A stretch of 64,000 nt of DNA, from the NCBI GenBank assembly GCA_018657495.1, contig JABHXA010000010.1:52250-116249 (forward strand), read 5' to 3'. Positions 27,233 to 36,214 of the stretch are shown here, in pieces (positions within the stretch are counted from its first letter, which is position 1; every line of letters starts with the position of its first letter). A model generated the notes under the pieces. The model saw only the letters and a program-made list of their open reading frames with translations. It was not told where the DNA came from and searched no databases. Both the position numbers and the translations under genes were made by a program. The stretch is from Fidelibacterota bacterium. GTDB taxonomy: Bacteria; Fidelibacterota; Marinisomatia; SCGC-AAA003-L08; JACNLC01.

Positions 27233-28954
27233 ATGGATAATTTCAATCCACAGTTTAAAAAGATTGGTGAAATACTGATTCATCATGGATATGTTGATGC
27301 CGGACAAGTAAATCTTGCCTTGCAGGAACAAAAAGAATCACACGAAAAGCTGGGCAGAATACTCGTAAAGCAGGGCAATCTTTCCGAAGATGATTTTGTC
27401 AAATCATTTGCTTCGCAATTGGGAGAGAAACATATTTCCGGTGAAGATATAATGAAGGCCTCTGAAGATGTTGTTCGATTGTTATCTGAGGATTTCTGCA
27501 CCGAAAACAATGTGATTGCCTTAAACAAAACTGATACAAGTATTCTAGTTGCCATGGATGACCCGGAAGATCTTGCCAGCCTGGATACTATCAGAAAACT
27601 CACAAGGTTGAATCCTGAAGTTACTGTCGCCGGTCTGGATGCAATTCATCGGGCACTTGAGAAAATTTATGGCGATATCCGCCAAAGCGGCGAAGTAGAG
27701 AATGTACTTGCCAATATATCAATTCTATCCGGTGATGATGGTGATCAACAGGAATTGGATTTGTCCACGGAGCAAGTATCCACCGATGAGGCTCCTTTTG
27801 TGAAACTGGTGAATCTTATGCTTCTTGAAGCTATAAAAGAAGATTCTACTGATGTTCACATTGAACCTGGCAGGAAAAATATTTCAGTGAGAATTAGAAT
27901 TGACGGCGTTTTATCACAAATTATGACACCGCCTATGTCGTCCCTAAATGGTATTACCACTAGGTTGAAAATTCTTTCCAGATTAAATATTGCTGAACAC
28001 CGATTGCCTCAGGATGGTAGAATGAAAATCAAAACCCCCGATAGGGATATTGATGTTCGTGTATCTATCCTCCCCACCGTTCATGGTGAAAAAACAGTAC
28101 TGCGTCTTTTGGGATTTGGTGGTAAAAAATTAAATTTGACAACTTTAGGATTTCCTGAAAGTAAACTAAAAATCTTTAGAAAATGGATCAAACAGCCCTA
28201 TGGCATGATCTTACTTTCCGGTCCTACTGGTAGTGGTAAATCAACAACTTTATATGCCTCCCTTCTGGAAATCCAAAGTGAGGGCATTAATGTGACCACT
28301 GTTGAAGATCCTGTGGAATATCAGATAGCAGGAATAAATCAGGTCCAAATGCATGATGAAATTGGATTGACATTTTCTCGGTCCCTTCGTTCTATTCTGA
28401 GACAGGATCCCGATGTTCTATTGATTGGTGAGATAAGGGATTCAGAAACCGCCGATATTGCGGTAAAATTTTCATTAACCGGTCACCTTGTATTCAGTAC
28501 GGTGCACGCCAACGATGCTCCATCTACCATAACCCGATTATTAGACATTGGTATACCCCCATTTCTTTTGGGATCTTCTTTGAACCTGGTAATGGCCCAA
28601 AGATTGATAAGGACAATATGTCAGCATTGTAAACAACCATATGACGCGACCCCGGAAGAACTGGAAAGAATTCAATTAAGCAAAGAAGAATTGCAAGACA
28701 TTCAATTTATGCATGGAAAAGGATGTAGCCACTGCAGGTATACCGGATATCGTGGAAGAACTGCCATTCACGAAATTCTGGAGATAAAACAGCCCATCAG
28801 AAGATTAATTTTTGAGAATGCAAATCAGGAAATAATCCGAGATAAGGCCGTACAATTGGGAATGACACCCTTAAGAGATGCAGGCATTGGTAAAATAAAA
28901 ACCGGAATTACGACTATTTATGAAGTACTCCGATCAACAGTGGAAGACAATTAA
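27233..28954 (+). CDS. pilB: Type IV pilus assembly ATPase PilB
   Basis: The 573-residue hexameric ATPase powers pilus extension. An N-terminal MshEN/T2SSE domain (residues about 1-150, with KKIGEILIHHGYV and KLGRILVKQGNLSEDD) leads to the ATPase core. This has Walker A GPTGSGKSTT, Asp box VTTVEDPVEYQ, Walker B DPDVLLIGEIRDSETA and His box GHLVFSTVHAND. A tetracysteine zinc site (CQHC and CSHC) follows. MshEN domains of this kind can bind c-di-GMP, and whether this one does is not shown. Upstream, an AAGGAAA precedes a two-codon ATG-AAA-TAG mini-frame 17 bp before the pilB start, perhaps by chance. Confidence 0.95.
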   Translation: MDNFNPQFKKIGEILIHHGYVDAGQVNLALQEQKESHEKLGRILVKQGNLSEDDFVKSFASQLGEKHISGEDIMKASEDVVRLLSEDFCTENNVIALNKTDTSILVAMDDPEDLASLDTIRKLTRLNPEVTVAGLDAIHRALEKIYGDIRQSGEVENVLANISILSGDDGDQQELDLSTEQVSTDEAPFVKLVNLMLLEAIKEDSTDVHIEPGRKNISVRIRIDGVLSQIMTPPMSSLNGITTRLKILSRLNIAEHRLPQDGRMKIKTPDRDIDVRVSILPTVHGEKTVLRLLGFGGKKLNLTTLGFPESKLKIFRKWIKQPYGMILLSGPTGSGKSTTLYASLLEIQSEGINVTTVEDPVEYQIAGINQVQMHDEIGLTFSRSLRSILRQDPDVLLIGEIRDSETADIAVKFSLTGHLVFSTVHANDAPSTITRLLDIGIPPFLLGSSLNLVMAQRLIRTICQHCKQPYDATPEELERIQLSKEELQDIQFMHGKGCSHCRYTGYRGRTAIHEILEIKQPIRRLIFENANQEIIRDKAVQLGMTPLRDAGIGKIKTGITTIYEVLRSTVEDN

Positions 28955-30195
28955 TGGCATTATTTACATATCTCATCAGAAACGCTGAAGGTAATAGAAC
29001 TGAAGGGGAAATAGAAGCAACTAATATCATCGAAGCCGGCGATTTAATACGAGGTGAGGATGATAATATTACTATTGTAAAATTGGAAGAGAAGGATACA
29101 TCTTTTGATTTTATGGGGCCATTCCTCCAAAGGCTAAATAAAAAACTAACACGGTATAAACATAAGGTACCATTAAACTCAATGGTTTTCTTTATCCGAC
29201 AGCTTGCCACTATGTTCACTGCCGGACTAACCATCGAAAGGGCAATGCACTTTCTTTCCAAAGAAGAAAAGAATAAACGATTGAGTAAAACTTTATCAGA
29301 GACTGAAATGGATATCCGTAGAGGATTACTACTTTCAGATGCGTTAGAACGACATCCAGGTGTATTTTCTAATCTAATTATTTCCCTGGTGAGAGCTGGT
29401 GAAGTGAGTGGTAAACTCACATCAACCCTTGAGGAATTAGCCATATACATGGAATATCAGGCAGATACACAACGAAAAGTTGTCTCTGCACTTTTCTATC
29501 CGGTCATTATCCTAATCACATTGTTTGGAGCACTTCTATTTATGTTCCTTAAAATCATACCCCAGTTCGCAGATGTCTATGATTCTCTGGGGGCGGAACT
29601 ACCCATGTTTACGATAATGATTATTAATTTATCGGCGTGGATTCAGACGAATGTGTTTTCTATTTTATCATTCACATTTTTATTCTTTGTAGTAGCATGG
29701 CTCCTCGCTATGACAGATACAATTAGATTTTTACTTGATAAATTTTATCTAATGGTTCCCGTTTTTGGAAATTTAATCCGATTAAATGTACTTGCCAGAT
29801 TTGCTAAAACACTGGGTATACTGTTAAATGCCGGTGTTTCTGTTTTAGAATCATTCAATCTTATTTCAAAAGTTGTCGAAAATAGGGTTTACGAACTCGC
29901 CCTGAAACATGCAGCAGCTGACATTGAAAATGGTATCAATATATCCCGAGCACTAAAGGATACTGAGGTCTTTCCCCCTACAATTATTCAGTTAATCTCT
30001 ACTGGAGAAGAAACAGGTGAAATTGATCAGCTGGCTTTAAAAGCTGCCGATTTTTATACAAAACAGGTAAATGCCATTGTTGACAGGATTACCTCCATTA
30101 TTGAGCCAATACTGCTGATTTTAGTAGGTGCGATCATCCTTGTCATTCTGCTTGCCACTTATCTACCTATTTTCCAGATTGGTGAAGCCTTCTAG
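28954..30195 (+). CDS. pilC: Type IV pilus inner-membrane platform protein PilC
   Basis: A 413-residue T2SSF-family protein with two repeated cytoplasmic helical domains. The first is near QLATMFTAGLTIERAM and the second near RFAKTLGILLNAGVSVLESF. Three membrane helices include VVSALFYPVIILITLFGALLF and the C-terminal EPILLILVGAIILVILLATY. PilC turns ATPase movement into pilin insertion. The first ATG shares one base with the pilB stop, and the last base overlaps pilD. Confidence 0.95.
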   Translation: MALFTYLIRNAEGNRTEGEIEATNIIEAGDLIRGEDDNITIVKLEEKDTSFDFMGPFLQRLNKKLTRYKHKVPLNSMVFFIRQLATMFTAGLTIERAMHFLSKEEKNKRLSKTLSETEMDIRRGLLLSDALERHPGVFSNLIISLVRAGEVSGKLTSTLEELAIYMEYQADTQRKVVSALFYPVIILITLFGALLFMFLKIIPQFADVYDSLGAELPMFTIMIINLSAWIQTNVFSILSFTFLFFVVAWLLAMTDTIRFLLDKFYLMVPVFGNLIRLNVLARFAKTLGILLNAGVSVLESFNLISKVVENRVYELALKHAAADIENGINISRALKDTEVFPPTIIQLISTGEETGEIDQLALKAADFYTKQVNAIVDRITSIIEPILLILVGAIILVILLATYLPIFQIGEAF

Positions 30196-30971
30196 TGATT
30201 GAACCCGGATTATTCCTTGGAGTGATAGCCGCACTCGCAGGAATGATGATTGGCAGTTTTTTGAATGTGGTGATTTACAGATTGCCAAAGAATGAATCAA
30301 TTGTGTTACCAGGATCACATTGCACATCATGTAATTCTGCCATTAAGTGGTACCATAATATCCCCATATTAAGTTATTTCATTCTACGGGGGAAATGTGC
30401 AAATTGTGGTGAATCATTTTCTTTCCGATATGCCTTTGTTGAAATGTTGACTGGTACTTTATGGTTCTGGGGATTCTATAAATATGCTCTCCCCGAGGCA
30501 ATATTATTCGTAATCATTGTATCCATACTTATTGCAATATCCTTTATCGATATCGATCTGATGATCATCCCCCTTGTTCTCATCCTCATGGCATTGGTAG
30601 TATTATTTGGTTATTACCTAATATACCCTGAAAATGCAATAACTGCAATTTGGGGAATGCTCATGGGAGTATGTTATCTTGGCGGTGTTTATCTGTTAAC
30701 TAAGGGTATGTTTAAAAAGGAAACAATGGGGATGGGAGATCTTCAGCTTATCGCAGTCCTGGGATCCTGGATTGGTCCAATGAATATAGCAGCAACCATC
30801 TTTTTAGGCTCTCTCATTACCTTGATTGCATTTGGAATTGCCAACCGTCTGTCAGGAAAAGAGGCTGATCGGGCTTTGCCATTTGGTCCATTCTTAGCAT
30901 TCACAGGAATTGCAATGTTTATGCTAAATCCTGACTGGATGAATGTAATGAAATACCTACATGTTATCTAG
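30195..30971 (+). CDS. pilD: Prepilin peptidase / N-methyltransferase PilD
   Basis: The 258-residue integral membrane enzyme cuts prepilins after Gly and methylates the new N-terminal Phe. A GTG start at 30195 overlaps the pilC stop by 1 bp. It has the N-terminal GSFLNVVIYRLP motif, the methyltransferase zinc site (CTSC and CANC), and both aspartates of the aspartic protease site: DIDLMIIP and the GxGD motif in GMGDLQL, where K normally replaces Q. It serves the pilin and pseudopilins at 13081-15596. Its end overlaps the convergent LhgO-like gene by 8 bp. Confidence 0.95.
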   Translation: MIEPGLFLGVIAALAGMMIGSFLNVVIYRLPKNESIVLPGSHCTSCNSAIKWYHNIPILSYFILRGKCANCGESFSFRYAFVEMLTGTLWFWGFYKYALPEAILFVIIVSILIAISFIDIDLMIIPLVLILMALVVLFGYYLIYPENAITAIWGMLMGVCYLGGVYLLTKGMFKKETMGMGDLQLIAVLGSWIGPMNIAATIFLGSLITLIAFGIANRLSGKEADRALPFGPFLAFTGIAMFMLNPDWMNVMKYLHVI

Positions 30972-32082
30972 TATTTGAAAAGAATTCTCTGTCAATATAT
31001 GGACCAAACGCCATACTGGCAGTTAAACCAGGACTTTCAATTCCATACATGCTTATCCAATTTGGATAACCATCTTCTGCCTCATCTCTAATAATAAAAT
31101 CTTTTGCATTCATATCATTTGAGTAGAGTTTTGGCCTGATACCAATCATATCCTCCACAACCTCGTAGTTATCAATTTTGGGCCAGAATCCTTTCACACT
31201 CTCAATGAATGATGATTTCTCTGACAAATATTCTGAGTAATCTTCAATATTATTTTCCATATATACTGCATCAGGTCCGAGTTTTATTTCGCCCTGAAGA
31301 TCAATTGTAACATGGGTTCCAAGATATGTCTTATCCGGCACTGGATAAATCAAATGAGAAAAGCTGTTTCTTACTCCATGCACCTTAAAATAATGTCCCT
31401 TACAATAGTATACATTCGGTACCTGGGTAAACCCTGCATTTTCTGAGATACTTGTGGCGTTCAATCCACCGGCATTTATTAAATATTTGGTTGCGATCTG
31501 ACTTTCACCATCTTGGCCAGAATGTAATGTTACATTCATTTTATTACCAGAATTGTTTACTGACTTAAATTCAGTTTCAGGTAAATAATATCCCCCATCT
31601 CCTTTATAAATTGATAATAGAACATCCATATACCTCTCTGTCGAAAGGATACCTGACTCGCTACTGTACATCCCCATTTTACACTTCACATCAGGTTCGA
31701 GCATCCTTACTTGATTTTGCGTCATCAATTCCAATCCGTTTACATTCTTACTCACCGCATTAGAATAGATTTTTTTAATGGCGGTTTCCTGTTGATCATT
31801 TCCAGCGACAATTATCTTTCCAGTTTTTTTATGAGGGATACCGTATTTTTCCAGGAATGAATAAAGTAAATTATTTCCTTCTAAACATAATCTTGATTTT
31901 AACCATTTTTTAGGATAATAAATCCCTGCATGGATAACTTCGCTATTTCTACTGGATATACCACGTCCGTGATGGGAAGATTTCTCGATTAACAAAATTT
32001 GCCACTTCTTATATTTTGATGCAAAATATGAGGCGGTACTTAACCCTGAAACACCAGCACCAATGATAACCAGATCAAACAT
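30964..32082 (-). CDS. lhgO: FAD-dependent L-2-hydroxyglutarate oxidase-like protein
   Basis: The 372-residue protein of the DAO superfamily starts with the dinucleotide-binding motif VIIGAGVSGLSTAS. It carries the SSRNSEVIHAGIYYP signature of the LhgO/L2HGDH group and a second FAD region (YLINAGGLNATSIS). These enzymes oxidise L-2-hydroxyglutarate to 2-oxoglutarate. The sequence is close enough for the family, but substrate preference is inferred. LhgO is usually near 400 residues, so this is slightly short. It lies 26 bp after rlmB and is convergent with pilD. Confidence 0.8.
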   Translation of the reverse strand: MFDLVIIGAGVSGLSTASYFASKYKKWQILLIEKSSHHGRGISSRNSEVIHAGIYYPKKWLKSRLCLEGNNLLYSFLEKYGIPHKKTGKIIVAGNDQQETAIKKIYSNAVSKNVNGLELMTQNQVRMLEPDVKCKMGMYSSESGILSTERYMDVLLSIYKGDGGYYLPETEFKSVNNSGNKMNVTLHSGQDGESQIATKYLINAGGLNATSISENAGFTQVPNVYYCKGHYFKVHGVRNSFSHLIYPVPDKTYLGTHVTIDLQGEIKLGPDAVYMENNIEDYSEYLSEKSSFIESVKGFWPKIDNYEVVEDMIGIRPKLYSNDMNAKDFIIRDEAEDGYPNWISMYGIESPGLTASMAFGPYIDREFFSNTR

Positions 32083-32108
32083 TCACAATGAGTTTATAAA
32101 TATTGGGG

Positions 32109-32879
32109 TTATTGATTTCCGTGGACTTGCCTATTTCGTTCAAAAAGGATTGCACTTACAGCAGCTGTAACGTTTAGAGATCCAATCCGACCTTTCATTG
32201 GAATTGTGGCAAGAAAATCACATGATTTTATTATTAATTGTCTGATGCCCTTTCCTTCGCTTCCAACTACACAGGCGATTTTCCCTTTAAAATCAATTTC
32301 ATGCCATAGTTTTGATTGAACGCTATTTTCTAGTGCTACAGTCCAGAATTCTTGCTTTTTTAAATCCTCCAATGTGTTTCGAATATTACCGACGATATAG
32401 ACAGGCAGATGTACGAAGGCACCCTGGCTGACTTGTAATACAGTATCTGTAATTCCGGCACTATGATGTTTTGGAATAACCAAACCGTCAACACCGGCAC
32501 ACTCTGCGCTTCGGATAATTTGACCAAGATTCTGGGGATCCTCTATATTATCCGCAAACAACAGGAATATGTCCCCTGTCTGTTTTGAATAATCTGGTAA
32601 GCTGTATCGTGCAATATTGTCCGAAAAATGCACAACTATACCCTGAGTTCTCAATCCCTGATATTTGTTCAAAAAATTCTGTTTTGAAATTATTTTTACT
32701 CCGATTGAACGAGTATTCAGATAATTTTTGAAAAATGTCATTTGTTGGACTGGACTGTTTTCCATCACATCAATGGACTGAACTTGATTTTTCCTGTGCT
32801 TTAGTAATTCAGCACATCCATTAATCCCGTATATGCGATAATGGTTTTCTTTTGATTGTTCGTGTTTCTTCTTTTTCAA
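32109..32879 (-). CDS. rlmB: 23S rRNA 2'-O-methyltransferase RlmB-like (TrmH/SpoU family)
   Basis: The 256-residue protein has an N-terminal L30e-like substrate-binding domain (IYGINGCAELLKHR, close to the usual G-x-x-x-V-x-E-x-L). The SPOUT domain shows its three motifs: NLGQIIRSAECAG, VVGSEGKGI, and IPMKGRIGSLNVTAAVSAIL. RlmB methylates a guanosine of 23S rRNA, and close paralogues modify other sites, so the exact target is inferred. It heads a two-gene minus-strand unit with lhgO. Confidence 0.88.
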   Translation of the reverse strand: MKKKKHEQSKENHYRIYGINGCAELLKHRKNQVQSIDVMENSPVQQMTFFKNYLNTRSIGVKIISKQNFLNKYQGLRTQGIVVHFSDNIARYSLPDYSKQTGDIFLLFADNIEDPQNLGQIIRSAECAGVDGLVIPKHHSAGITDTVLQVSQGAFVHLPVYIVGNIRNTLEDLKKQEFWTVALENSVQSKLWHEIDFKGKIACVVGSEGKGIRQLIIKSCDFLATIPMKGRIGSLNVTAAVSAILFERNRQVHGNQ

Positions 32880-33016
32880 TTATAACTCTTAAATTAGATG
32901 TCTAAATTACTGAAGTTTTATTATGGTACTTCCTACTGAAATGATATAATGTTTACAATATTATGGATGATATCAATAACCATCAACCTATTATTAAAAT
33001 AGATCTCTATTAAAAT

Positions 33017-33406
33017 ATGAAAAAAACAATTGAAAAAGTAAGAATCGATAAATGGCTCCATGCTATCCGAGCTTATAAAACCAGGTCATTATCAAGCGAT
33101 GCCTGTAATTCAGGAAAAGTTAAAATAAATGATAACAGAATAAAACCTTCAAAATATCTGGTGGGTGGTGAAATCATTACAATTCAAAAACAGGCAATAA
33201 AGTTAGTTTATAAAGTCAGTGGATTGATTGATAAAAGAATTTCTGCAAAATTAGTTGAGAATTATCGCGAGGATATGACTCCAGAAGATGAATACCTCAT
33301 CCAAAAGGCAGCCATTCAATACCCTGTAGCCAGGAGAAAAAGAGGTGAAGGAAGACCGACTAAAAAAAATCGTCGAAATATTGATAAAATAAAATGGTCA
33401 ACATGA
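33017..33406 (+). CDS. S4-domain RNA-binding protein (Hsp15/RqcP-like)
   Basis: A small 129-residue protein with an N-terminal S4 domain (VRIDKWLHAIRAYKTRSLSS, then GKVKINDNRIKPSKYLVGGE) and a basic C-terminal tail (RRKRGEGRPTKKNRR). This is the layout of the ribosome-associated Hsp15 (HslR) family, which recycles stalled 50S-peptidyl-tRNA complexes. It overlaps the AlkD-like gene at its stop (ATGA), forming a small operon of unrelated roles. The ancestor subfamily, Hsp15 or RqcP, cannot be decided by eye. Confidence 0.85.
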   Translation: MKKTIEKVRIDKWLHAIRAYKTRSLSSDACNSGKVKINDNRIKPSKYLVGGEIITIQKQAIKLVYKVSGLIDKRISAKLVENYREDMTPEDEYLIQKAAIQYPVARRKRGEGRPTKKNRRNIDKIKWST

Positions 33407-34128
33407 CAGTCAATGTGGAGAGTAAAAATCAAAAATCAGAATTGTTCTCAATTTCATTGTTGGCGGAACTAAGGGAAATTGCTGATCCGGAAAAAGCGAA
33501 AATGCAAGAAGCTTATATGAAGAATAAAATGTCATTTTTGGGAGTCGCTGCCGCTGATGTCAAACAAGTTTCAACAAAACTGTGTAAATCATATTCTCCA
33601 GAAAATAATAATGAATATCGACATCTGATATACTATGTTTTTAATAATGCCCAATATCGTGAGGAATGGTATGCTGTTTTACGATATTGCATCCGATTTA
33701 ATAAATTTATCACCATAGAAAATATTGATCTTTATATGGACATGATCCTAAAATCTCAATGGTGGGATATTGTTGATGGTATCGCTACAAATCTTATGGG
33801 TCCTGCCCTTCTCGATCATGCAAATATAGAATCTCTTCTGATGGATTGGGTAAAACACCATAATATGTGGGTTCGTCGAACATCACTTCTCACCCAGTTA
33901 AAATATAAAAATTGTACTGATTTCAATCTATTGGCTCGTATCATATCATTGACAATGGATGAAAAAGAATTTTTTATCAGAAAAGCAATTGGATGGGCAT
34001 TAAGACAATATTCCTATACCAACCCTGATGCAGTATTGGGGCTCATTAAGTCATCGACATACCGTTTATCAAATTTATCCAAACGGGAATCACTCAAAGG
34101 ATTAAAAAGAATGGGCATAACTATATGA
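33403..34128 (+). CDS. AlkD-like DNA alkylation repair protein (HEAT-repeat glycosylase)
   Basis: A 241-residue all-helical protein of the DNA_alkylation family. Typical blocks are KSQWWDIVDGIA, HHNMWVRRTSLLTQL and FFIRKAIGWALRQY, which form the HEAT-like wall around alkylated DNA. The WWDIVD block contains the Asp used by AlkD to remove N3- and N7-alkylated purines. The ATG at 33403 overlaps the previous stop as ATGA. An ATG 9 bp earlier is possible. It overlaps the next lipoprotein gene by 4 bp. Confidence 0.85.
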   Translation: MTVNVESKNQKSELFSISLLAELREIADPEKAKMQEAYMKNKMSFLGVAAADVKQVSTKLCKSYSPENNNEYRHLIYYVFNNAQYREEWYAVLRYCIRFNKFITIENIDLYMDMILKSQWWDIVDGIATNLMGPALLDHANIESLLMDWVKHHNMWVRRTSLLTQLKYKNCTDFNLLARIISLTMDEKEFFIRKAIGWALRQYSYTNPDAVLGLIKSSTYRLSNLSKRESLKGLKRMGITI

Positions 34129-35402
34129 GTTTAAGCAAGGTAAACAATTCAAAAATAATAGCGATATTTTTCGTAATTCTGATATTTAGTTCCTGTGGAT
34201 TTTTCACCAGATACGGCAGATTCCAGGTACGTGCTGAAAGGGCATTTTCTAAGGGTGATTTAGATCGTGCCGTTGAGTTATGTGTAGATGCGTTGCATCA
34301 AAAGCCAGGATACAAAGAATCACTATCCTTCCTTGATGAAATCTTTCCAAAGGCTGTTAAATTCCATCATCAAAATATTCAAAAACTACAAAGTAGCAAT
34401 AAAGATTTTAAATGGGATTATGTATTACCTGAGTATGAACAACTGCTTTATCTTGTTGAATTATTGGATGGGTTAAATCTACCTAATTACGAAGTATTAC
34501 TTTTTAGGAGTGAGGCTGAAGACTATGGAACACTAATTCAATTGACAAAAGAAAAGGCGGCTGAAACTCATTATATAGCAGGCAATGAATTTATGAAATC
34601 TGGCGATATTAGCGATTATAAAAATTGTGCCGATGAATTCAAAAAAGCGTTGAAATATATCCCGGATTATCTCGATAGCCAGATTAAATACGAGGATTGT
34701 CGGCATAATGCAATAACTCGAATGACAATACTGGCATTTGAAAATACCAGCGGTAACACAAATCACGGCGATATTGGTAAATCAGTTTCAAACGAGTTGT
34801 TATCTTCATTAATGAATGATGATGATATTATGGAATTTATTGATTTCGTTACCAGGGATAAAATTGACATCATACTTGAAGAGCAGCAATTGTCAGACTC
34901 TGGATTGATCCAGGATGATACCTCCATTGAATTAGGAAATCTTTTAGGAATACATCAGATTATTTCGGGTGAGGTAACCTATCTGGATACAGGAGGACCT
35001 GGACACACACAAAATAAAAAAATGATGGAAAAGAAAATTGTAACCGGTACAAGAAGATATCAGGATTCTGAGGGGAATGATCAGAAAAGGGAGGTTTATC
35101 TGAATGTATTTGCAAATGCAATATTCCACAAGATTCATACTGAAGCAACTATCAAGGTTTCCTATAAGATATTAGATGTAAACACTTCTCGAATAATTCA
35201 CTCAAATACTGTTACAGCGACTTATGTACATGAATATGAGTGGGTAACATATTCCGGGGATAAAAGAGCATTGTCAGTACTTGCACAGTTAATGATTTCA
35301 AGGGAAGAACGTCCCCCACCATCTAATACAAAAATGGTACTTGATGTTATAGAAGAAGTAACCTCTAAATTAGTTTCAGACATAAAAAAAACCCTGATTT
35401 AA
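34125..35402 (+). CDS. CsgG/FlgO-like lipoprotein with N-terminal TPR-like helices
   Basis: The 425-residue product has a lipoprotein signal (lipobox FSSC, Cys24). Helical repeats follow, resembling TPRs (RAERAFSKGDLDRAVELCVD, then SDYKNCADEFKKALKYIPDY). From about residue 200 there is a CsgG/FlgO/LpoB-like domain: RMTILAFENTSGN, then TRDKIDIILEEQQLSDSGL, then LGNLLGIHQIISGEVTYLD. Members of this group act at the outer membrane as secretion pores, flagellar disc parts or cofactors of cell-wall synthases. The convergent LPP20 lipoproteins nearby hint at a FlgO/FlgP-like set. Its stop codon lies in the loop of the following terminator. Confidence 0.8.
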   Translation: MSLSKVNNSKIIAIFFVILIFSSCGFFTRYGRFQVRAERAFSKGDLDRAVELCVDALHQKPGYKESLSFLDEIFPKAVKFHHQNIQKLQSSNKDFKWDYVLPEYEQLLYLVELLDGLNLPNYEVLLFRSEAEDYGTLIQLTKEKAAETHYIAGNEFMKSGDISDYKNCADEFKKALKYIPDYLDSQIKYEDCRHNAITRMTILAFENTSGNTNHGDIGKSVSNELLSSLMNDDDIMEFIDFVTRDKIDIILEEQQLSDSGLIQDDTSIELGNLLGIHQIISGEVTYLDTGGPGHTQNKKMMEKKIVTGTRRYQDSEGNDQKREVYLNVFANAIFHKIHTEATIKVSYKILDVNTSRIIHSNTVTATYVHEYEWVTYSGDKRALSVLAQLMISREERPPPSNTKMVLDVIEEVTSKLVSDIKKTLI

Positions 35403-35417
35403 CATCAGGGTTTTTTT
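35384..35417. terminator. Bidirectional Rho-independent terminator
   Basis: ACCCTGAT (35391-35398) pairs perfectly with ATCAGGGT (35404-35411) around a 5-nt loop. A run of A (from 35384) and a run of T (to 35417) flank the stem, so it can stop transcription from both strands. It serves the plus-strand lipoprotein gene and the minus-strand LPP20 gene ending at 35432. Confidence 0.92.
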
Positions 35418-35431
35418 ATAGCTTTCTATTA

Positions 35432-36031
35432 TTAAGGATTATACCTTTTACGATATGCATCCACCTTCTCTTCCATTTCATCGAATAGTTCTGTTGTTCT
35501 CATAATCGTATATAGTTCTTCATTCGCTTTAATTCCTGCCAAAAGTCTTTCATGTGCAGCATTTTCATTATATTCTACCAATACATAACCTCTGTAAATT
35601 TTGCCAATATCGCTTTTTTCTTCTTGTATCAGAGTCTCAGCAACCCTTAAATCATGTAACTCTTTTGAAATGACCTGTTCCTGCGTTTGGGAAAATTGAT
35701 CGATAATATGTGAATCTGCACCTAATCCAGTTTCTTCCTGGGCTCTTTTTACCAAACCATTCCACTCTGACTCAACCAACCCTGCAAGAGTTGTGGCTGC
35801 GGCGTTTCGTGCTTTATCAATTGCAAGTTGCATATCTTGACTGGTTGCAGTTGCTGCCTCATATCGGAATCCGTCTTTTGCAGGTGGCTGAGTATACCAT
35901 TGAGGTGCATCTTTTATAGTCTTCCTATTGGCTTCAGGTGAAAGATCGGGTCCTTTTCTTATCCCAGCACAATTAAACATAATCATTGCTGCGAGGATCA
36001 TAGTTGCGATTTTGATAATTTGAGTTTTCAT
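35432..36031 (-). CDS. LPP20-family lipoprotein (short)
   Basis: A 199-residue protein with signal MKTQIIKIATMILAAMIMFNC (read from residue 2 for the core) and presumed lipidated Cys21, with an unusual Asn at -1. The LPP20 domain follows: APQWYTQPP, then FRYEAATATSQDMQLAIDKARNAA, then GKIYRGYVLVEYN. LPP20/FlgP proteins are outer-membrane lipoproteins, some of them part of flagellar basal discs. A C-terminal helix (KVDAYRKRYNP) closes the protein. It is downstream of the larger LPP20 gene on the same strand, 183 bp away. Confidence 0.82.
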   Translation of the reverse strand: MKTQIIKIATMILAAMIMFNCAGIRKGPDLSPEANRKTIKDAPQWYTQPPAKDGFRYEAATATSQDMQLAIDKARNAAATTLAGLVESEWNGLVKRAQEETGLGADSHIIDQFSQTQEQVISKELHDLRVAETLIQEEKSDIGKIYRGYVLVEYNENAAHERLLAGIKANEELYTIMRTTELFDEMEEKVDAYRKRYNP

Positions 36032-36214
36032 TTTTACCTCTTTTTATTAATATTTTTATCTAATTCATAATTTCAATTGATGCAATTTAGGATTAACGAT
36101 TTAAAATGTTCGCATGTTTTGCCATTAATCGACGGCTTTGACATGGCATCAAACTCACGGTTGTCAATTCTATATCTTTAGTTTATCCACTTACACATTT
36201 CTTACAAACCTTAT

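Noticed and set aside
36117..36153. TGCCAT/ATGGCA dyad between the two LPP20 genes
   Set aside because: Only 6 bp with a 17-nt or longer loop and no T-tract, which is expected by chance in a gap of this size.
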